From Pseudomonadota bacterium (GTDB lineage: Bacteria; Pseudomonadota; Alphaproteobacteria; Rhizobiales; Rhizobiaceae), in assembly GCA_023428515.1 (NCBI GenBank), contig JAEYXI010000492.1:1-9003 (forward strand): DNA of 9,003 bases, given 5' to 3'. Positions 5,555-9,003 of this stretch are shown here, one piece after another. Under the pieces are notes generated by a model that made no database searches, was not told the origin of the DNA, and saw only the letters and a program-made list of their open reading frames with translations. Position 1 is the stretch's first letter, and each line of letters opens with the position of its first letter. Position numbers and translations under genes: made by a program.

Positions 5555-6516
5555 GCCTTTTCTGCTCGATCCCTTTCGCAGCCTGGCTATTCTCGGCCTG
5601 TGCCGGCCCTGCTCCTCTCGCAGTCGGCTATGTCGAAGGCGATTATGTGCTGCTGGCTCCTATAGAAGTCGCGCAGGTGCAGTCCATACAGGTGAAGCGC
5701 GGCGATCGCGTCGAGGCGGGCGCGCCGATAGCCGAGATGGAAACGGACGACGCCGAGATCGCCGTGGCGCAGGCCGAAGCCGCGCTCGCGCAGGCGCAGG
5801 CCCAGCTTGCCAATCTGCAGATCGGCAAGCGCCCGGAAGAAATCGCCGTGCTTGAGGCAATGGTGCGTTCCGCCAAGGCCTCGGCAGAGGAAAAGCGCCG
5901 CACCCTGGCTCGCGCCAGCGACCTCCTGAGGCGCGGCACCGCCACGCAGGCGGCATTCGACGCGGCGCAGACCGCCGTCGAGGTGGCCGAGGCGGAGATC
6001 AACCAGACCGAAGCCAATCTTGCGGTGGCCAAGCTGGCGGCGCGGCCGGAGGAGATCAGGGCGGCGGAGAACCAGGTGAAACAGGCGGGCACGGAACTCG
6101 AGCAGGCGAAGTGGCGGTTGACGAAGCGCTCGCTCACCGCGCCTTCCGCGGGCCGTATCGACGATGTCATCCGCAATCCCGGCGATGTCGCCGGACCGTC
6201 GGCGCCGGTCATCTCCATGCTGCCGGACGGCGCGGTCAAACTGTCGGTCTTCGTCCCGCAGGCGTCTTTCTCGAAGCTTGAGGTCGGCAAGATCCTGAAG
6301 GTGCGCTGCGACGGCTGCCCGGACGATCTGGAAGCACGCATCAGCTACGTCTCGCCGGACCCGGAGTTCACCCCGCCGGTGATCTACTCGCTCGAGACCA
6401 GGCAGAAGCTCGTCTACCTCGTCGAAGCAAGGCCCGTCGACGCGAACTCGATGCTGCAGCCGGGCCAGATCGTGGATGTGATGCTGGCCGAAGGCCAAAC
6501 GGCAGCGGTCAATTGA
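5551..6516 (+). CDS. HlyD/YbhG-like periplasmic adaptor (membrane fusion protein)
   Basis: The 321-residue product has the adaptor layout. An N-terminal hydrophobic segment (about 3-24) is followed by a biotinyl-lipoyl half (VEGDYVLLAPIEVAQVQSIQVKRGDRVEAG, about 28-57), a long alpha-helical hairpin (about 66-190), the second lipoyl half (LTAPSAGRIDDV and NPGDV) and a beta-barrel with EFTPPVIYS (272-280). Such proteins link an inner-membrane ABC exporter to a TolC-type outer-membrane channel. The N-terminus is odd: no positively charged residues precede the hydrophobic run, and FSAC around Cys17 resembles a weak lipobox, so it may be a lipoprotein rather than helix-anchored. Two helical segments of the hairpin repeat each other at a distance of 71 residues, each with RPEEI. 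A CDGC pair lies at 253-256. The ATG at 5551 overlaps the repressor stop, with GGAAGG 10 bases upstream. Confidence 0.92.
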   Translation: MSLFCSIPFAAWLFSACAGPAPLAVGYVEGDYVLLAPIEVAQVQSIQVKRGDRVEAGAPIAEMETDDAEIAVAQAEAALAQAQAQLANLQIGKRPEEIAVLEAMVRSAKASAEEKRRTLARASDLLRRGTATQAAFDAAQTAVEVAEAEINQTEANLAVAKLAARPEEIRAAENQVKQAGTELEQAKWRLTKRSLTAPSAGRIDDVIRNPGDVAGPSAPVISMLPDGAVKLSVFVPQASFSKLEVGKILKVRCDGCPDDLEARISYVSPDPEFTPPVIYSLETRQKLVYLVEARPVDANSMLQPGQIVDVMLAEGQTAAVN

Positions 6517-7430
6517 ACGCCATCGACGTCAGGAACCTGGTGAAGCGCTTCGGCGACAAGACCGTCGTCGACCACGTCACCATGACGGTCGCGGAAGGCG
6601 AGATCGTCGGCTTCCTCGGCCCGAACGGCTCCGGCAAGACGACGACGATACGCATCATGTGCGGACTTTTGACGCCCGACGAGGGCGAAGGCGAAGTGCT
6701 CGGCTACGACCTCAGGACCGAGAGCCTGAAGATCAAGCGCGAGGTCGGCTACATGACCCAGAAGTTCTCGTTCTACGAGGACCTCACCATCGCCGAGAAC
6801 CTCGAATTCGTGGCGCGGCTCTACCGGCTGAAGCCGGTTGCCGAACATGTCGACCGCACGCTGGACGAGCTTGGCCTGACGACGCGGCGCAACCAGCTTG
6901 CCGGCACGCTGTCGGGCGGCTGGAAGCAGCGCCTGGCGCTCGCCGCCTGCATCATGCACAAGCCGAAGCTCCTGCTGCTCGACGAGCCGACCGCCGGCGT
7001 GGATCCCAAGGCGCGACGCGAATTCTGGGACGAGATCCATCACCTCGCGCAGGGCGGGCTCACCGTGCTCGTCTCGACCCACTACATGGACGAAGCCGAG
7101 CGCTGCCACCGCATCAGCTACATCTCGTACGGCAAGATGCTGGCATCGGGCAGCGTCGACGACGTGGTGAGGAATGCCGGGTTGACGACTTTCGTCATCG
7201 AAGGGCCGCGGCTCGACCAGGTCGCCTCCGCGCTGCAGGGTCGTCCTGGCGTCGAGCAGGTGGCGCCGTTCGGCACGACGCTGCATGTCGTCGGCTCGGA
7301 CAAGGCGCTGCTGGAGAAGGCGCTCGCCGACATAAGCAGCCGCGATGGCGTCACGGTCCGGCCCGGCGAAACCAGCCTGGAGGATGTCTTCATCCAGTTC
7401 ATGTCCGCGTCGAAGGACAACATGGCATGA
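6513..7430 (+). CDS. ABC transporter ATP-binding protein (single-domain YbhF-like)
   Basis: The 305-residue product is a single ABC ATPase domain with all motifs: Walker A GPNGSGKT (36-43), Q-loop Gln83 in MTQKFS, signature LSGGWKQR (133-140), Walker B LLLLDEPT (153-160), D-loop AGVD (161-164) and H-loop His190 in STHYMDEAE. Trp replaces the usual Gln of LSGGQ, which is common in the YbhF/YhiH drug-export branch. A C-terminal extension after about 220 resembles the regulatory tail of ABC-2 exporter ATPases. It should form a homodimer powering the next gene's permease. E. coli YbhF is a tandem fusion of two such domains; this protein has one. The start is a rare TTG at 6513 overlapping the adaptor stop (TTGA). 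No in-frame ATG or GTG lies just upstream and no close Shine-Dalgarno is seen, so translation probably depends on coupling. Confidence 0.95.
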   Translation: MNAIDVRNLVKRFGDKTVVDHVTMTVAEGEIVGFLGPNGSGKTTTIRIMCGLLTPDEGEGEVLGYDLRTESLKIKREVGYMTQKFSFYEDLTIAENLEFVARLYRLKPVAEHVDRTLDELGLTTRRNQLAGTLSGGWKQRLALAACIMHKPKLLLLDEPTAGVDPKARREFWDEIHHLAQGGLTVLVSTHYMDEAERCHRISYISYGKMLASGSVDDVVRNAGLTTFVIEGPRLDQVASALQGRPGVEQVAPFGTTLHVVGSDKALLEKALADISSRDGVTVRPGETSLEDVFIQFMSASKDNMA

Positions 7431-8563
7431 ACACGATCTTTTCCTTCGCCCGGCTCGGCGCGCTGCTGATGAAGGAATTCATCCAGATGCGGCGCGACCG
7501 CATCACCTTCGCCATGATGCTCGGCGTGCCGCTGATGCAGCTCGTTCTGTTCGGCTACGCCATCAACAACGATCCGAAGAGCCTGCCGGCGGCGCTGGTC
7601 GCCACCAGCAACGACCACTACACCCGCGCCATGGTCTCGGCACTGCAGATGACCGGCTATTACCGCTTCGACCATGTCGTGCGGACCGAGGCGGAGGCCG
7701 AGGCGCTAATGGCGAACGGCACGGTGTCCTTCCTGGTGACGATCCCGGCCGACTTCGCGCGGCGTGTCGAGAGCGGCAACAACCCGCAGATCCTGATAGA
7801 GGCCGACGCCACCGATCCGGCGGTCGCAAGCGGCGCCATCTCGACGCTCGGCACCGTGGCGCAGACGGCGCTGCTTCGCGAACAGGGCAAGCAGGCGGAA
7901 GCCGCCGAGGCCGCGAAGTCGCAGCTCGAAGTGGTCGTGCACAGGCGCTACAACCCGGAAGGCATCTCGCAATACAACATCGTGCCCGGCCTGCTTGGTG
8001 TCATTCTGCAGATGACCATGGTCATGATGACATCGATCGCGCTGACCCGCGAGACCGAGCGCGGCACGATGGAGAACCTGCTCGCCATGCCGGCCTCGCC
8101 GGTCGAGATCATGCTCGGCAAGGTGCTGCCCTATCTGGTCGTCGGCGCGGTGCAGGTGGTCGTCGTGCTGGTCGCCTCGAAGCTGCTTTTCTCGATTCCC
8201 TTCCAGGGCTCGCTGCCGCTGCTTCTGTCGGCGATCCTCGTCTTCGTACTGGCGCTGGTCCTGCTCGGCTACACCATCTCGACCATTGCGCGCACGCAGA
8301 TGCAGGCGCTGCAGCTCACCTTCTTCTTCTTCCTGCCATCGATCCTGCTGTCGGGCTTCATGTTCCCCTATCGCGGCATGCCGGGCTGGGCCCAGGTCTT
8401 CGGCGAGATCTTCCCGCTGACGCATTTCCTGCGCGTCACCCGCAGCGTCATGCTGAAAGGCGCGGATTTCGCGGCGATCGGTGTCGAGGTTGCCGCGCTC
8501 TGCTTCTTCGTCGTGCTGTTCGCGGGCCTTGCGCTCTTCCGCTTCCGGCGCACGCTTGACTGA
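7427..8563 (+). CDS. ABC-2 type permease (YbhS/YbhR-like)
   Basis: The 378-residue product is an inner-membrane ABC-2 permease. It has one N-terminal helix (about 28-46), a large periplasmic loop (about 50-180, with ADATDPAVASGA), and five C-terminal helices near 185-206, 233-252, 262-285, 295-315 and 350-371. YNIVPGLLGVILQ (183-195) opens the second half. The cytoplasmic ETERGTMENLLAMPASPVEI stretch (209-228) is the typical coupling region that meets the ATPase. This is the N-1 + 5 helix layout of YhhJ/YbhR-type drug exporters. E. coli has two permeases (YbhS, YbhR); only one is present here, so a homodimer is likely. The ATG at 7427 overlaps the ATPase stop (ATGA) and has GAAGGA 9 bases upstream. 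The substrate is unknown; hydrophobic drugs or toxic cations are plausible from family knowledge only. Confidence 0.94.
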   Translation: MNTIFSFARLGALLMKEFIQMRRDRITFAMMLGVPLMQLVLFGYAINNDPKSLPAALVATSNDHYTRAMVSALQMTGYYRFDHVVRTEAEAEALMANGTVSFLVTIPADFARRVESGNNPQILIEADATDPAVASGAISTLGTVAQTALLREQGKQAEAAEAAKSQLEVVVHRRYNPEGISQYNIVPGLLGVILQMTMVMMTSIALTRETERGTMENLLAMPASPVEIMLGKVLPYLVVGAVQVVVVLVASKLLFSIPFQGSLPLLLSAILVFVLALVLLGYTISTIARTQMQALQLTFFFFLPSILLSGFMFPYRGMPGWAQVFGEIFPLTHFLRVTRSVMLKGADFAAIGVEVAALCFFVVLFAGLALFRFRRTLD

Positions 8564-8591
8564 AGATTTCCTGCTGCAAGCTTATTTGATG

Positions 8592-8644
8592 CAACGCTAA
8601 AGTTCGGTTCCCGTTTCGGCTCGGATGAAGCCAACGGAGCGTTG
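8592..8644 (+). promoter_or_regulatory. Potential structured leader covering the ribosome binding site of the secreted-protein gene
   Basis: Three nested complementary pairs share one continuous 3' strand: CAACGCT (8592-8598) with AGCGTTG (8638-8644), CCGTT (8611-8615) with AACGG (8633-8637), and GGCT (8618-8621) with AGCC (8629-8632). The only good Shine-Dalgarno for the ATG at 8650, GGAG at 8636-8639, lies within the paired 3' strand. The complementarity is observed; folding in vivo and any translational control are inferred. No known riboswitch or thermometer class is recognised. Confidence 0.4.
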
Positions 8645-8649
8645 AAGAG

Positions 8650-9003
8650 ATGCGTAACATTCTGACCGGCTGCGCCATGCTCGCCGGCATAGTCATGGCC
8701 GTGCCCGTGCCGGCTTCGGCGCAGGATCTTGAACTCGAAATCGGCCGTGACGGGTTGAGGATCGAGCGCGACTGCAACCCCCGCTACGAGGATTGCTACT
8801 ACCGGGGCGAGCGCCGTGGATATTATGACGACCGTCCGCGCTGCTCCGAAGGCCGCGCCTTGAGGAAGGCGGAACGCATGGGCATCCGGCGCGCTCGCAT
8901 CGCCGATGTCGGCAGGCGCACCATCGAGGTGCGTGGACGCGATCGCTATGGCGAGCGCATCTATATCACCTTCGGACGTCAGCCGAGCTGCCCCGTACTC
9001 AGT
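8650..9003 (+). CDS. Small secreted protein of unknown function (3' end outside window)
   Basis: The frame is open from ATG 8650 to the window edge, giving 118 residues without a stop. The first 24 residues form a clear Sec signal peptide: a short positive start (MRN), a hydrophobic core (CAMLAGIVMAV) and a signal peptidase I site at ASA|QD. The mature part is rich in Arg, Tyr and Asp and has four cysteines (42, 49, 65, 114), which could form two disulfides in the periplasm. After the third Cys, GRALRKAERMGIRRARI, TIEVRGRDRYGERIYITFG and SCPV suggest a small alpha/beta module. I do not recognise the family; similar short exported proteins with a basic, Cys-bounded C-terminal part occur in rhizobia, but the function is unknown. 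GGAG lies 10 bases before the start, within a possible hairpin. It begins 86 bases after the permease stop and need not belong to that operon. Confidence 0.8.
   Translation, partial: MRNILTGCAMLAGIVMAVPVPASAQDLELEIGRDGLRIERDCNPRYEDCYYRGERRGYYDDRPRCSEGRALRKAERMGIRRARIADVGRRTIEVRGRDRYGERIYITFGRQPSCPVLS

Noticed and set aside
5587..6498. Long - strand open frame opposite the adaptor gene
   Set aside because: The adaptor on the + strand has full domain structure; the antisense product is His/Arg/Leu-rich without motifs.
6659..7426. N-terminal extension of the permease frame back to 6659
   Set aside because: The extension overlaps the ATPase gene in another frame and encodes Arg/Ala-rich sequence; the permease fold starts at the ATG at 7427 with a good Shine-Dalgarno.
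8554..8587. Possible terminator after the permease: GCTTG/CAAGC stem followed by TTATTT
   Set aside because: The stem is only 5 bp with an 18-base loop and no inner pairing; too weak to call.

Overview
The window is GC-rich, densely packed chromosomal DNA, most likely from an alphaproteobacterium of the Rhizobiales (Mesorhizobium or Aminobacter-like). That placement is inferred from codon use, short gaps, frequent 4-nt gene overlaps and the mix of families; no rRNA or marker gene confirms it. I see no tRNA, rRNA, insertion sequence, phage gene or CRISPR array, and no gene-free stretch longer than about 110 bases.

Left part, + strand: the C-terminal end of a PAP2-family membrane phosphatase (2-313), a small XRE-type DNA-binding protein (405-677) with its own sigma-70-like promoter, and a full-length SulP anion transporter with a C-terminal STAS domain (786-2525). 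Middle part, - strand, convergent with SulP: reading 5'->3' on that strand, a stand-alone CYTH triphosphatase-like protein (4309-4782), a CHAD protein (3392-4312) whose start codon overlaps the CYTH stop, and a YiiX/YebB-like permuted papain-fold hydrolase (2550-3344). CYTH and CHAD are often fused (as in E. coli YgiF) and tied to polyphosphate or triphosphate chemistry; here they are two overlapping genes.

Right part, + strand, divergent from CYTH: a compact four-gene exporter operon. It encodes a TetR/CecR-like repressor (4862-5554), an HlyD/YbhG-like periplasmic adaptor (5551-6516), an ABC ATPase (6513-7430) and an ABC-2 permease (7427-8563). Every junction is a 4-nt stop/start overlap, so translation is probably coupled. 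The order matches the enterobacterial cecR-ybhGFSR locus but is reduced to one ATPase domain and one permease. The AT-rich divergent gap before the repressor holds an inverted repeat with 8-bp arms and a perfect 12-bp palindrome over its start codon, both good operator candidates. A small secreted, cysteine-containing protein of unknown function (8650 to the window edge) follows, behind a potentially structured leader.

I found no convincingly new system. The most worthwhile points are the divergent operator region that could link the CYTH-CHAD module to the exporter, the odd N-terminus and internal repeat of the adaptor, the reduced exporter, and the leader that may hide the ribosome binding site of the last gene.
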